Positions 1 through 5,262 of a DNA stretch of 6,263 nucleotides are shown piece by piece (the first letter of the stretch is position 1; every line of letters begins with the position of its first letter). The notes beneath the pieces were generated by a model. The model saw only the letters and a list, made by a program, of their open reading frames with translations, ran no database searches and was not told where the DNA came from. Location: NCBI GenBank assembly GCA_040902925.1, contig JBBDWJ010000112.1, positions 1 through 6,263 of the forward strand, read 5' to 3'. The translations under genes were made by a program, and so were the position numbers. Source of the DNA: JBBDWJ01 sp040902925 (GTDB lineage Bacteria; Acidobacteriota; Terriglobia; Bryobacterales; UBA6623).

Positions 1-14
1 GCCCCAAGAGGCCG

Positions 15-109
15 CAAACGTTTGTCCACCTAATTCGTGGACACTACACTAGCGGATGGTCGCCGCGTTGCGGCGAAGGACCGGCAAGAGTACCGGTCCT
101 CACTAGCGG
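15..109. repeat. Hairpin array with two CACTAGCGG direct repeats
   Basis: Directly visible: a 10-bp palindrome CAAACGTTTG (15-24); a perfect 7-bp stem TGTCCAC/GTGGACA (23-29 with 37-43, 7-nt loop); a perfect 7-bp stem TCGCCGC/GCGGCGA (60-66 with 70-76, 3-nt loop); and a perfect 8-bp stem AGGACCGG/CCGGTCCT (77-84 with 93-100, 8-nt loop). The 9-mer CACTAGCGG occurs at 47-55 and 101-109, each time just after a hairpin, giving a 54-bp period. The array abuts the stop codon (110-112) of the minus-strand gene on its right, so it forms that transcript's 3' end and could stabilise RNA or stop transcription. There is no U-tract typical of an intrinsic terminator. REP-like elements are the closest known class; the assignment is inference. 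Confidence 0.6.
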
Positions 110-625
110 TCAGATGAACATTTCTTCGTCGAGGGTGGCTCGATCGACGGTGGGGCGGCGGCGGGCGTTCAGCGAGCCGACGATGGCGCTCAGTGCTGCG
201 GCCACGCCCCGCGCTTGTTGCACGGGCACGAGAACCGTTTTTTGCAGCGCTTCGGTCGTGTGGTGGACGCGGTCGACCGTCTCGGCGATGGCGCGATCGA
301 TGCGCTCGAGCTGCAGGCGCGTGGTTTGCGATACATCGGTCAGCAAACTATCCACTTTGTCGAGCTGCGATTTGCTCTGATCGGCGAGACCGTCGACTTT
401 CTTGAGAATCTGATCGCTCTGGCCGCGCACCTGATCGAGGGTCCTCTGCGCCTGGTCAGCCAACGGCTCCCAGCGGTCCATGAACGCCGTCGCGCGTTCG
501 CGCAAGGTTTTGATGGAGCGGTACATGCCGAACAGGTACAGCATCTGGATCACGAGCGCCACCGCGGCGATCCCGGTGAACACCGCCATGATCCTGAGGT
601 AGAGCAAAAGCAGATCGCTAGGCAT
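110..625 (-). CDS. Membrane-anchored coiled-coil protein, DUF948-like
   Basis: A 171-residue protein with one N-terminal membrane segment (about residues 8-32, a hydrophobic stretch starting LYLRIMAVFTGIAAVALV) followed by a long charged region with coiled-coil character (about 35-130). In it, short motifs such as DQVRGQSDQILKKVDGLADQ and related segments recur. The tail is basic, then ends in the acidic, hydrophobic DEEMFI. This architecture is that of DUF948-type general-stress/envelope proteins; no enzymatic motif is seen. It probably sits in the inner membrane with its helix on one side, possibly as a scaffold. It lies 24 nt after the ytxH-like gene on the same strand, so the two are probably one operon. 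The ATG at 625 is the only reasonable start before an in-frame stop; the AGGAG nearest to it is about 17 nt away, so initiation may rely on coupling to the upstream gene. Exact role unknown. Confidence 0.85.
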   Translation of the reverse strand: MPSDLLLLYLRIMAVFTGIAAVALVIQMLYLFGMYRSIKTLRERATAFMDRWEPLADQAQRTLDQVRGQSDQILKKVDGLADQSKSQLDKVDSLLTDVSQTTRLQLERIDRAIAETVDRVHHTTEALQKTVLVPVQQARGVAAALSAIVGSLNARRRPTVDRATLDEEMFI

Positions 626-649
626 CTCGAATCTCGATTACGCTCCTAT

Positions 650-952
650 TTAGGAACCCGAAGCGGCCACGGAGGGATCCTGGCCGGTGGTTTCGCGGTA
701 GGCGCGGCGTCCCGCATCCAGAGCCGCCGAGAGCTGATCTTTTTGGCTATGAATGGCCCCGCGGCCGCGATCAATGGCCTCCTCGGCCTGGGCGCGAACC
801 TCGCCGCTGCGGCGCTTCAAATACTCACGGCCCTCTTCGGCCCGCTGGCGCAACTCTTCGCGCGTCTCTTCGCCAGTTTTGGGGGCGAACAGAATGCCGG
901 CGGCGGCGCCGACTCCCAATCCGAACAGAAAGTACGGTAGTGAACTTGCCAT
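650..952 (-). CDS. YtxH domain-containing protein
   Basis: A 100-residue protein with the YtxH layout: a short glycine/alanine-rich hydrophobic segment (about residues 3-21, with FGLGVGAAAGILFAP), then the characteristic LFAPKTGEETREELR motif (about 20-35), then an amphipathic, charged helix rich in E, R and A to the end. YtxH-like proteins are small membrane-associated proteins tied to general stress in Bacillus; their biochemical role is not established. A strong Shine-Dalgarno AAAGGAG lies 5-6 nt before the ATG at 952, which supports this start. It is the first gene of an apparent two-gene minus-strand operon with the coiled-coil membrane protein (start at 625). The region upstream of it, where its promoter should lie, contains the 8-bp tandem repeat at 1023-1113. 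Confidence 0.9.
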   Translation of the reverse strand: MASSLPYFLFGLGVGAAAGILFAPKTGEETREELRQRAEEGREYLKRRSGEVRAQAEEAIDRGRGAIHSQKDQLSAALDAGRRAYRETTGQDPSVAASGS

Positions 953-1022
953 TGTTTCTCCTTTCTCATCCTCGCTTGCGAGTTTGAGCTTTGGCTGAAT
1001 GTTAGCACATCGACAGTTAGTC

Positions 1023-1113
1023 GTTCATCGGTTGACCCGTTGATCGGTTGATCCGTTACCCAATTGTTAATCCGTTGATCGGTTGATCCGTTGATCCGTT
1101 GATCGGTTGATCC
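1023..1113. repeat. 8-bp tandem repeat, unit GTTGATC(C/G)
   Basis: Read on the plus strand, the segment is made of octamers: GTTCATCG, GTTGACCC, GTTGATCG, GTTGATCC (1023-1054), a degenerate stretch (1055-1073), then five clean units GTTGATCG/GTTGATCC (1074-1113). Seven units contain GATC. Two copies in the opposite orientation, GATCAAC, follow at 1209-1215 and 1221-1227, next to the 3' end of the epimerase gene. The array lies 70-160 bp upstream of the ytxH-like start, in its probable promoter/leader region. The rest of 953-1232 holds no gene I can support; the minus-strand frame across it merely translates the repeat into a low-complexity peptide. Confidence 0.85.
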
Positions 1114-1232
1114 GCGAGTTTGCCGGACAAGTCCAGCGTATTCTCGTTCCACCCGGTCCAGGACGAAGTTACGGTGGCCATTGCCGCAGGCTTGGTATCG
1201 GAACACCCGATCAACGGCTCGATCAACCGCCC

Positions 1233-1635
1233 TCATCCAATCAGCTCGAGCAGAACGCCGTTCGCGCTTTTGGGGTGAACGAATACGTAGCGGTAGCCTT
1301 CCGCACCGGTTTGAATTTGCTCTGTGACGAGCCTGCTGCCGGCGGCCTTGAGACGCGCTACGGCGGCCTCCAGGTCAGGCANNNNNNNNNNTCATGGCAA
1401 TGTGGTGCAGACCTTCGCCGCGTTTTGCGAGGAAGCGGGCGATCGGCGAGTCTTCGGCGGTTGCTTCCAGCAGTTCGATGCGCGGCTCTCCTGCGGGCAG
1501 CATCGCGACGCGTACTTTCTCCTGAGGGACGGTCACAAATTCCTTGGCGTCGAGCCCCACGGCGTCGCGATAAAATTTCAGCGCTTCCTCAAGCGACTCG
1601 ACGGCGATACCGATGTGGTCGATCTTTCCGCTCAT
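1233..1635 (-). CDS. mce: Methylmalonyl-CoA epimerase, interrupted by an assembly gap
   Basis: Converts (2R)- and (2S)-methylmalonyl-CoA into each other, linking propionyl-CoA carboxylase and methylmalonyl-CoA mutase. It is a small vicinal-oxygen-chelate (glyoxalase-fold) metalloenzyme. The first 81 residues carry the family pattern: DHIGIAV with His7, RIELLE with Glu54, and GEGLHHIAM with His78. Beyond the N-run the minus strand continues as PDLEAAVARLKAAG, then GYRYVFVHPKSANGVLLELIG and TGA (1233-1235), which is the expected C-terminus with its Glu in LLEL; these His/Glu positions are the likely metal ligands. The flanks sum to 393 bases, a multiple of three, so ten Ns put the two halves out of frame only because the gap length is a placeholder. 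Family spacing suggests three missing bases, giving about 131 residues. GAGGAG sits 6 nt before the ATG at 1635. A GTG at 1671 is an unlikely alternative start. Confidence 0.93.
1382..1391. other. Assembly gap of ten Ns inside mce
   Basis: Ten consecutive Ns of unknown true length. On the minus strand the epimerase reads HHIAM followed by a codon beginning with A before the gap, and after it a codon ending in TG followed by Pro-Asp-Leu-Glu. Family members have the form HHIA-hydrophobic-x-Val-x-Asp. One residue x (A..) followed by Val (GTG) would fit with only three missing bases. The ten Ns are therefore probably a scaffolder's default. Confidence 0.95.
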
Positions 1636-1694
1636 GACAATCTCCTCGCACTCCTGCCTATCTCCCGGCACTCATGCTCCTCTGCTGCACTCAT
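1632..1694 (-). CDS. 20-codon mini-ORF bridging meaB and mce
   Basis: The last bases of meaB read TCATGA, so an ATG (1694-1692) overlaps its TGA stop (1693-1691). That ATG opens a 20-codon frame, MSAAEEHECREIGRSARRLS, whose TGA (1634-1632) overlaps the ATG of mce (1635-1633) in a second ATGA. The peptide resembles nothing I know. The likely value is in translation: ribosomes ending meaB could reinitiate here and be handed on to mce. The frame also contains several purine-rich AGGAG-like runs, one of which is the Shine-Dalgarno of mce. Chance is possible for so short a frame, so whether it is translated is unproven. Confidence 0.3.
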   Translation of the reverse strand: MSAAEEHECREIGRSARRLS

Positions 1695-2614
1695 GACAAG
1701 CCGGCCTTGGCGACAACCTCGGCGATGAAATCGTAGGGATTGCGCCGGCGGTTGGCGACCTCGTTCGCCGCCTCGGACAATTGTTCTTCGGTGAGGACTT
1801 CGCCCACTATTTTCTCCAGCAGGCGCTGGCCAAGCATCGCGAGCAGCTTTTCGCGCCAGTAGGCGGCTGCTGCGTTTTCGGGACGCTCTTTGGAACGCAG
1901 CGCCGCGAGCCATTCGCCGATGCCCTGGTCTTCGGTAGCCACTGTGCGCACGATCGGCGGCGGATGCCCGTTGTGGGCGGTCGACAGCATGGCTTCGAGC
2001 TGTTGCTGCGTTCGATCGGCGCCGGGCTGGTCGGCTTTGTTGAGTACCAGCACGTCGGCGATTTCGAGCACACCGGCTTTTAGCGCTTGTACATCGTCGC
2101 CCATGCCGGGCGTCACCACGACGCTGACGATGCCGGCGAGCCTGACGACATCGACTTCCGCCTGGCCGACGCCGACCGTTTCGACGATCACGACGTCGTG
2201 GCCGGAGGCTTCGAGCACGACCATAGCGTCGATCGTGGTGGGGGCGAGTCCGCCGAGCGCGCCGCGCGTCGCCATCGAGCGGATGAAGACGCCCGGATCG
2301 GCGTGATGGGACTGCATGCGGATGCGGTCGCCGAGAATCGAGCCGCCGCTGAACGGGCTGGTGGGGTCGACCGCCAGGATCGCTACGGATTTTTTTTCCC
2401 CGCGCAGGTGAGCCGCGAGGCGGTTGACCAGACTGCTTTTTCCCGCGCCGGGCGCGCCGGTTACTCCCAGGCGCCAGGATTTTCCCGAGTGCGGGAACAA
2501 CTGGCGTAGCAGCGCCTCGGCCCGCGGGCCGCGGTCTTCGACTTCGCTCAGCGCGCGCGCCAAGGCTCGCGGGTCACCGTTGCGGAGTTTTTCGATCCAG
2601 GGGGAGAGGTCCAT
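1691..2614 (-). CDS. meaB: Methylmalonyl-CoA mutase-associated GTPase MeaB (ArgK family)
   Basis: A P-loop GTPase of the SIMIBI class that chaperones the adenosylcobalamin-dependent methylmalonyl-CoA mutase, gating cofactor loading and protecting or rescuing the enzyme. From the ATG at 2614 it has 307 residues, normal for the family. Visible motifs: Walker A GAPGAGKSS (about 53-61), the VDPTSPFSGGSILGDRIRM block (about 82-100), the ETVGVGQ switch region (about 145-151), the NKAD guanine-specificity motif (about 192-195), and the C-terminal NPYDF segment. The frame stays open to 2680, but those 22 extra codons run through an inverted repeat and look unlike the family's N-terminus (MDLSPWIEKLRNGDPRAL), so I chose 2614. 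No strong Shine-Dalgarno is seen there. Downstream it is coupled through a mini-ORF to mce of the same pathway; the mutase subunits themselves are not in the window. Confidence 0.95.
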   Translation of the reverse strand: MDLSPWIEKLRNGDPRALARALSEVEDRGPRAEALLRQLFPHSGKSWRLGVTGAPGAGKSSLVNRLAAHLRGEKKSVAILAVDPTSPFSGGSILGDRIRMQSHHADPGVFIRSMATRGALGGLAPTTIDAMVVLEASGHDVVIVETVGVGQAEVDVVRLAGIVSVVVTPGMGDDVQALKAGVLEIADVLVLNKADQPGADRTQQQLEAMLSTAHNGHPPPIVRTVATEDQGIGEWLAALRSKERPENAAAAYWREKLLAMLGQRLLEKIVGEVLTEEQLSEAANEVANRRRNPYDFIAEVVAKAGLS

Positions 2615-2639
2615 GCGCGTCGGTGGGTTTGCCAGGGTG

Positions 2640-2661
2640 GGACAGACAATCTTATCTGTCC
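2640..2661. repeat. Inverted repeat GGACAGA/TCTGTCC upstream of meaB
   Basis: Perfect 7-bp arms at 2640-2646 and 2655-2661 separated by 8 nt (CAATCTTA), with a further CTGTCTGT at 2683-2690. It lies 26 bp upstream of the chosen meaB ATG, so it falls in the leader or promoter of that operon. It could be an operator, an RNA hairpin in the 5' leader, or one copy of a dispersed intergenic repeat; I favour the last because the surrounding DNA is repeat-rich. Confidence 0.5.
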
Positions 2662-2701
2662 GTCTTTGTCTATTCACCACCCCTGTCTGTTCTTGGAAAT
2701 T

Positions 2702-2852
2702 GTCCTTGGAGTCCTATCCGCCTTGGCTGCCGTGTCTGCTCGGGAATCCCTCTGCCCAGGGGAACGGCCAGGGGAACCCTGTCCCGGAAATGGGATTTGG
2801 GTTCGTTCGGCGAATTTACTTTTTTCGCTTTTCCCAAGGAGTTCCCAAGGAC
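2702..2852. repeat. 151-bp segment bounded by inverted GTCCTTGG/CCAAGGAC
   Basis: GTCCTTGG at 2702-2709 and its exact complement CCAAGGAC at 2845-2852 bound a segment with many internal repeats: CCAGGGGAAC twice (2756-2765, 2768-2777), the palindromic GGGAATCCC (2742-2750), AATCCC/GGGATT (2745-2750, 2792-2797) and TTCCCAAGGA twice (2831-2840, 2842-2851). This has the size and look of a small non-coding mobile element, but the terminal arms are only 8 bp and no target-site duplication is clear, so the boundaries are tentative. Confidence 0.35.
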
Positions 2853-2862
2853 TTGTGCCGTA

Positions 2863-2900
2863 GAGTGCCCCTCCGTACGCTGCCAGTGTGTTGGGCACTC
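2863..2900. repeat. Inverted repeat GAGTGCCC/GGGCACTC
   Basis: Perfect 8-bp GC-rich arms at 2863-2870 and 2893-2900 with a 22-nt spacer. No U-tract follows on either strand. It lies about 250 bp upstream of meaB and 620 bp before the protease pair. Function unknown; it may be a protein-binding site or part of a degraded element. Confidence 0.5.
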
Positions 2901-3093
2901 CGCGAGCGGCCGTTGTGAAGCGGAAGATTTCGCCCCTAAACGATACATTTTCCGAGACCTGCCGCTTCCAGCATAGCGCATGGCTCCAAACTTCTCTTGC
3001 GACGATTAGCGGCTCGAAAAACTCGACAAAAAAACAGCACGCCGCGTAACAACCCATCGGGTGTCTGGGTCTAACAAACGAACCTTGTACGCG

Positions 3094-3172
3094 AGAAAAG
3101 GGGTGGGGCCTAAGGCCCGGAGGGCCTCGGGACAGGCACTCTTCGGGACCCTGGCTACCACCCCGATTTTCT
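3094..3172. repeat. Multi-arm foldback, possible structured RNA or element end
   Basis: Outer arms AGAAAA-GGGGTGG (3094-3106) pair exactly with CCACCCC (3158-3164) and, after a two-base GA bulge, TTTTCT (3167-3172), making 13 base pairs. Inside, AGGCCC/GGGCCT (3113-3118 with 3122-3127) forms a 6-bp, 3-nt-loop hairpin that competes with GGGCC/GGCCC (loop TAA) just to its left. CAGG (3133-3136) can pair with CCTG (3150-3153) as a third arm. The result is a three-way junction in either strand's transcript. It matches no tRNA: there is no acceptor/T-loop pattern. It could be a structured RNA, a recombination site or the foldback of a small transposable element. Confidence 0.5.
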
Positions 3173-3520
3173 TACCCGCCAGCGCCACCAAATCCATCTT
3201 CTCGCTTCCGGATTCCCCGTTGGAGTGCGTAAAGCTTTCGGCTCGAGGCCGTCGCGTTTCTTTCGAACACGTACCGCGCGACAGTCTTGGGCAAGCTACG
3301 AGCACGGATAGATATACGCCCCGTGAAGCTGCGTTTGGCCGTGATCATTTGCCGCGAGTAGTATGCGCCGCGGAAGTCCGTCGTATGACTTGCGGCTGCT
3401 ATTCGCAAGCCAATTCCACCCCCCGCGCCCGTTCGAACATTTCCTGATAGCGATAGTCAGCTCGCTGTGACCCCTGGTGACGGCGGTTTGCGCCTGTCGT
3501 TGGTAGAGGGAACAGGGTCG

Positions 3521-4033
3521 ATGAAAGCACAGCAGGTTGTTCGACAAACCTCACTCCCCGAAGATTACAACCACGGTGCGCGGGTAATGCCGGCGCGGCG
3601 GTTTTATGAACACGACTACGCCACAATGGCACGAGAGGCAAACGCCATGAGAAAGCACCTTCCTGGCTGGTCCGAAGATCAACGCAAGGCGGCAGAACGC
3701 CAGCGCCGGATGTGGCAGGAATTCTTCTCCGCCAGCAAGCAACGCGAGACGGAGCCAGCCGCCGGTTTAGCAACCGATGAAGCGGCGGCGAAAGTTTCGG
3801 CGGTGATGGCTCGTCACGAAACCGAACTGTTGGGCTATCCGAACGTCGTCGGGGTCGCACCCGGCGTACGCACGGCCAAGGGCAAAGTTACGGGCGAGCC
3901 CTGTCTGGTGGTTTATGTTTCGCGGAAAGTGCCTCGCAGCCGGCTCAAAAAGGGCGAAGCGCTGCCTCGCCGGATCGAAGGCATCCCCGTGGACATTGTG
4001 GAAACCCAAGAGATCAGGCCGCAAGTACGATAG
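3521..4033 (+). CDS. Stand-alone copy of the protease N-terminal domain, no protease
   Basis: A 170-residue soluble protein with no signal peptide or membrane segment. Residues 1-89 are polar and largely helical, with a charged stretch ending in RRMWQEFF. Residues 90-169 align without gaps to residues 42-121 of the protease encoded next; by hand about 34 of 80 positions are identical, including HETELL/HEQELL, NVVGVAP, and IEGIPVDIVE/IDGVPTDVVE. The protein ends exactly where the protease domain begins in its neighbour. That domain precedes the catalytic domain in many bacterial trypsin-like proteases, so here it is separated from any enzyme. Plausible roles, all inference: inhibitor, folding partner or co-assembling subunit. 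The ATG at 3521 has GAGGG about 10 nt upstream; the frame is open from 3467, and internal ATGs at 3587 and 3626 are alternatives. It ends 72 bp before the protease, so the two are probably co-transcribed. Confidence 0.8.
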   Translation: MKAQQVVRQTSLPEDYNHGARVMPARRFYEHDYATMAREANAMRKHLPGWSEDQRKAAERQRRMWQEFFSASKQRETEPAAGLATDEAAAKVSAVMARHETELLGYPNVVGVAPGVRTAKGKVTGEPCLVVYVSRKVPRSRLKKGEALPRRIEGIPVDIVETQEIRPQVR

Positions 4034-4091
4034 CGGCCTGCATTGATGGCATCGGCTCCGGACACGATTGAAGTCTGAAGTTCAACTGAAA

Positions 4092-4097
4092 AAGGAG
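4092..4097 (+). promoter_or_regulatory. Strong ribosome binding site of the protease gene
   Basis: AAGGAG, 8 nt before the ATG at 4106, within AAAAAGGAGAAACACCG. It fixes the protease start and is much stronger than the site of the gene before it, so the protease may be made in excess over its partner domain. Confidence 0.85.
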
Positions 4098-4105
4098 AAA
4101 CACCG

Positions 4106-5191
4106 ATGAAACCACGAACGAAGACCTTCACCGCCTCGCAGCGGTCCGCCACGGAGAAGACCGCCGATCCGTGGAAGAAGTTTTTCAAACCGGGTGCGGT
4201 CGATCGGATGGAAGAGATCGAGCAGACCGCTCGCATCATGGAGGTCCAGGACAAGCACGAGCAGGAATTGCTGGTCCTGGAAAACGTTGTCGGCGTCGCC
4301 CCGTCGCTGAAAGTGACCGCCGGCAAGCCGACCAAGACCTGGAGCCTCACCGTTCTGGTCGACAAGAAGGTGGCCAACGCGAAGGTGGCCAAGGCTGAAA
4401 CGGTGCCTGCCGAGATCGACGGCGTGCCGACCGATGTGGTCGAGGTCGGCGAGCTCGTGCCGCACGTTTTCAATGCCGAGGTGCGGCCCGCGTTGCCGGG
4501 GTACAGCATTGGCCACTTTGACATCACAGCCGGAACCTTCGGCTGTCTGGTCCGCGACATCCGTCGCTGCTGTTGCAAGCAGGAAAAGGATTGCCACTGC
4601 GGGCCGGCGCGCGAGGAATGCCCCGGCGACTATCTCATCCTGAGCAACAACCACGTGCTGGCCAACACCAACCAAGCCAAGCCCGGGGACCTGATTCTGC
4701 AGCCGGGCGCATTCGACGGCGGCATCTATCCTTCCGACGCCGTTGCCACGCTCGAGCGGTTCGAGCCGATCGTGTTCAGCTTCCCCAACGGATACAACCT
4801 GGTGGACGCCGCGGTGGCGCGGCCTATTGCCAGCCGCAACGTAACGTCGTCCATCATCGGCCAGGTGATGCCGGTTGGCATCAATCAGGCGTTCGTTGGG
4901 GGCCTGGTGATCAAGGCCGGGCGCACGACTCAAGTCACCACGGGGGTCGTGCTGTCGGTGAATGCCACGGTCATCGTGAATTACGGCGTGGGATTGGCGG
5001 TATTCCGCCATCAGATCATTACCACCGCGATGTCGGCGGGCGGTGATTCGGGCAGCCTGTTGATGGATCAGAACCTCAACGCGGTTGGCCTTCTGTATGC
5101 CGGTTCGTCGGAGATCACCATCCACAACCACATCGCGGATGTGGAGACCGCTCTTGGCGTGCGGCCGTTGACCGCAACGCGTTCGAGCTAG
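4106..5191 (+). CDS. Trypsin-fold serine protease with N-terminal partner domain (NAL1-like)
   Basis: A 361-residue protein, predicted cytosolic since no signal peptide is seen. Order: a polar N-terminus with WKKFF (23-27); a conserved N-terminal domain (about 42-121, NVVGVAPS to VVEVGELVPH); then a chymotrypsin-like peptidase domain (about 140-352). The triad is complete: His183 in LILSNNHVLAN, Asp234 in NLVDAAVARP, Ser315 in SAGGDSGSLLMD. The ILSNNHVLA and GDSGS blocks and the preceding N-terminal domain recall bacterial relatives of the plant NAL1 protease; that placement is from memory of the family. Between the first strand (GTFGCLVRD) and the His motif lies a cysteine-rich insert with Cys155, 156, 157, 163, 165 and 172, plus Cys147 just before it, suggesting metal or redox control. 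The substrate is unknown. The gene follows a paralogue of its own N-terminal domain and is followed by convergent inverted repeats. Confidence 0.9.
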   Translation: MKPRTKTFTASQRSATEKTADPWKKFFKPGAVDRMEEIEQTARIMEVQDKHEQELLVLENVVGVAPSLKVTAGKPTKTWSLTVLVDKKVANAKVAKAETVPAEIDGVPTDVVEVGELVPHVFNAEVRPALPGYSIGHFDITAGTFGCLVRDIRRCCCKQEKDCHCGPAREECPGDYLILSNNHVLANTNQAKPGDLILQPGAFDGGIYPSDAVATLERFEPIVFSFPNGYNLVDAAVARPIASRNVTSSIIGQVMPVGINQAFVGGLVIKAGRTTQVTTGVVLSVNATVIVNYGVGLAVFRHQIITTAMSAGGDSGSLLMDQNLNAVGLLYAGSSEITIHNHIADVETALGVRPLTATRSS

Positions 5192-5262
5192 CACAAGGGC
5201 GTGGCCCGCGGGCGCGAACCCGACGCGAATCATTTGCAGCCCGCATTAGGCGGCATGCTCGT

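Larger units (their letters stand above)
2615..3520. other. Repeat-rich 0.9-kb region between divergent genes
   Basis: No convincing gene on either strand: the open frames are short, unlike known families, and mutually overlapping. It must hold the promoters for meaB (leftward) and the protease pair (rightward). A weak plus-strand candidate is TTGGGC (3287-3292), 16 nt, TAGATA (3309-3314), but it is far from the start at 3521. Contents seen: inverted repeats at 2640-2661, 2702-2852, 2863-2900 and 3094-3172 (listed separately); 7-bp arms GAAGCGG/CCGCTTC (2917-2923, 2962-2968); a 10-bp repeat CCAGGGGAAC (2756-2765, 2768-2777); a 10-bp repeat TTCCCAAGGA (2831-2840, 2842-2851); a 6-bp hairpin CTTGCG/CGCAAG (3389-3394, 3404-3409); and the palindrome GTTCGAAC (3431-3438). 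It may be a graveyard of small mobile elements or contain an unrecognised RNA. Confidence 0.6.

Noticed and set aside
215..940. A 241-codon plus-strand frame opposite the ytxH and coiled-coil genes
   Set aside because: It is the complement of two well-supported minus-strand genes; its protein is His/Arg-rich with no family pattern, as expected of an antisense shadow in GC-rich DNA.
1023..1113. CRISPR array
   Set aside because: The units are 8 bp and contiguous, with no spacers and no cas genes in the window.
817..1236. A 139-codon minus-strand frame over the octamer array
   Set aside because: Its middle is a translation of the tandem repeat and its end overlaps ytxH in another frame.
1233..1635. 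mce as a pseudogene
   Set aside because: The apparent frameshift is explained by the placeholder N-run; both halves encode conserved family sequence.
3060..3180. tRNA gene
   Set aside because: It folds into several arms but lacks the T-loop consensus, the acceptor stem with CCA-adjacent geometry, and an anticodon loop of the right size.
3006..3447. Overlapping frames on both strands of about 80-128 codons
   Set aside because: No family resemblance, no good ribosome site, and they run through the foldback at 3094-3172; treated as non-coding.
3521..5191. Secreted or periplasmic DegP/HtrA-type protease
   Set aside because: No signal peptide or PDZ domain is seen; the N-terminal domain and motif spacing differ from HtrA.
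4082..5233. A 383-codon minus-strand frame opposite the protease
   Set aside because: Long but antisense to a gene with an intact catalytic triad and strong ribosome site; the composition is His/Arg/Asp-rich and matches no family.
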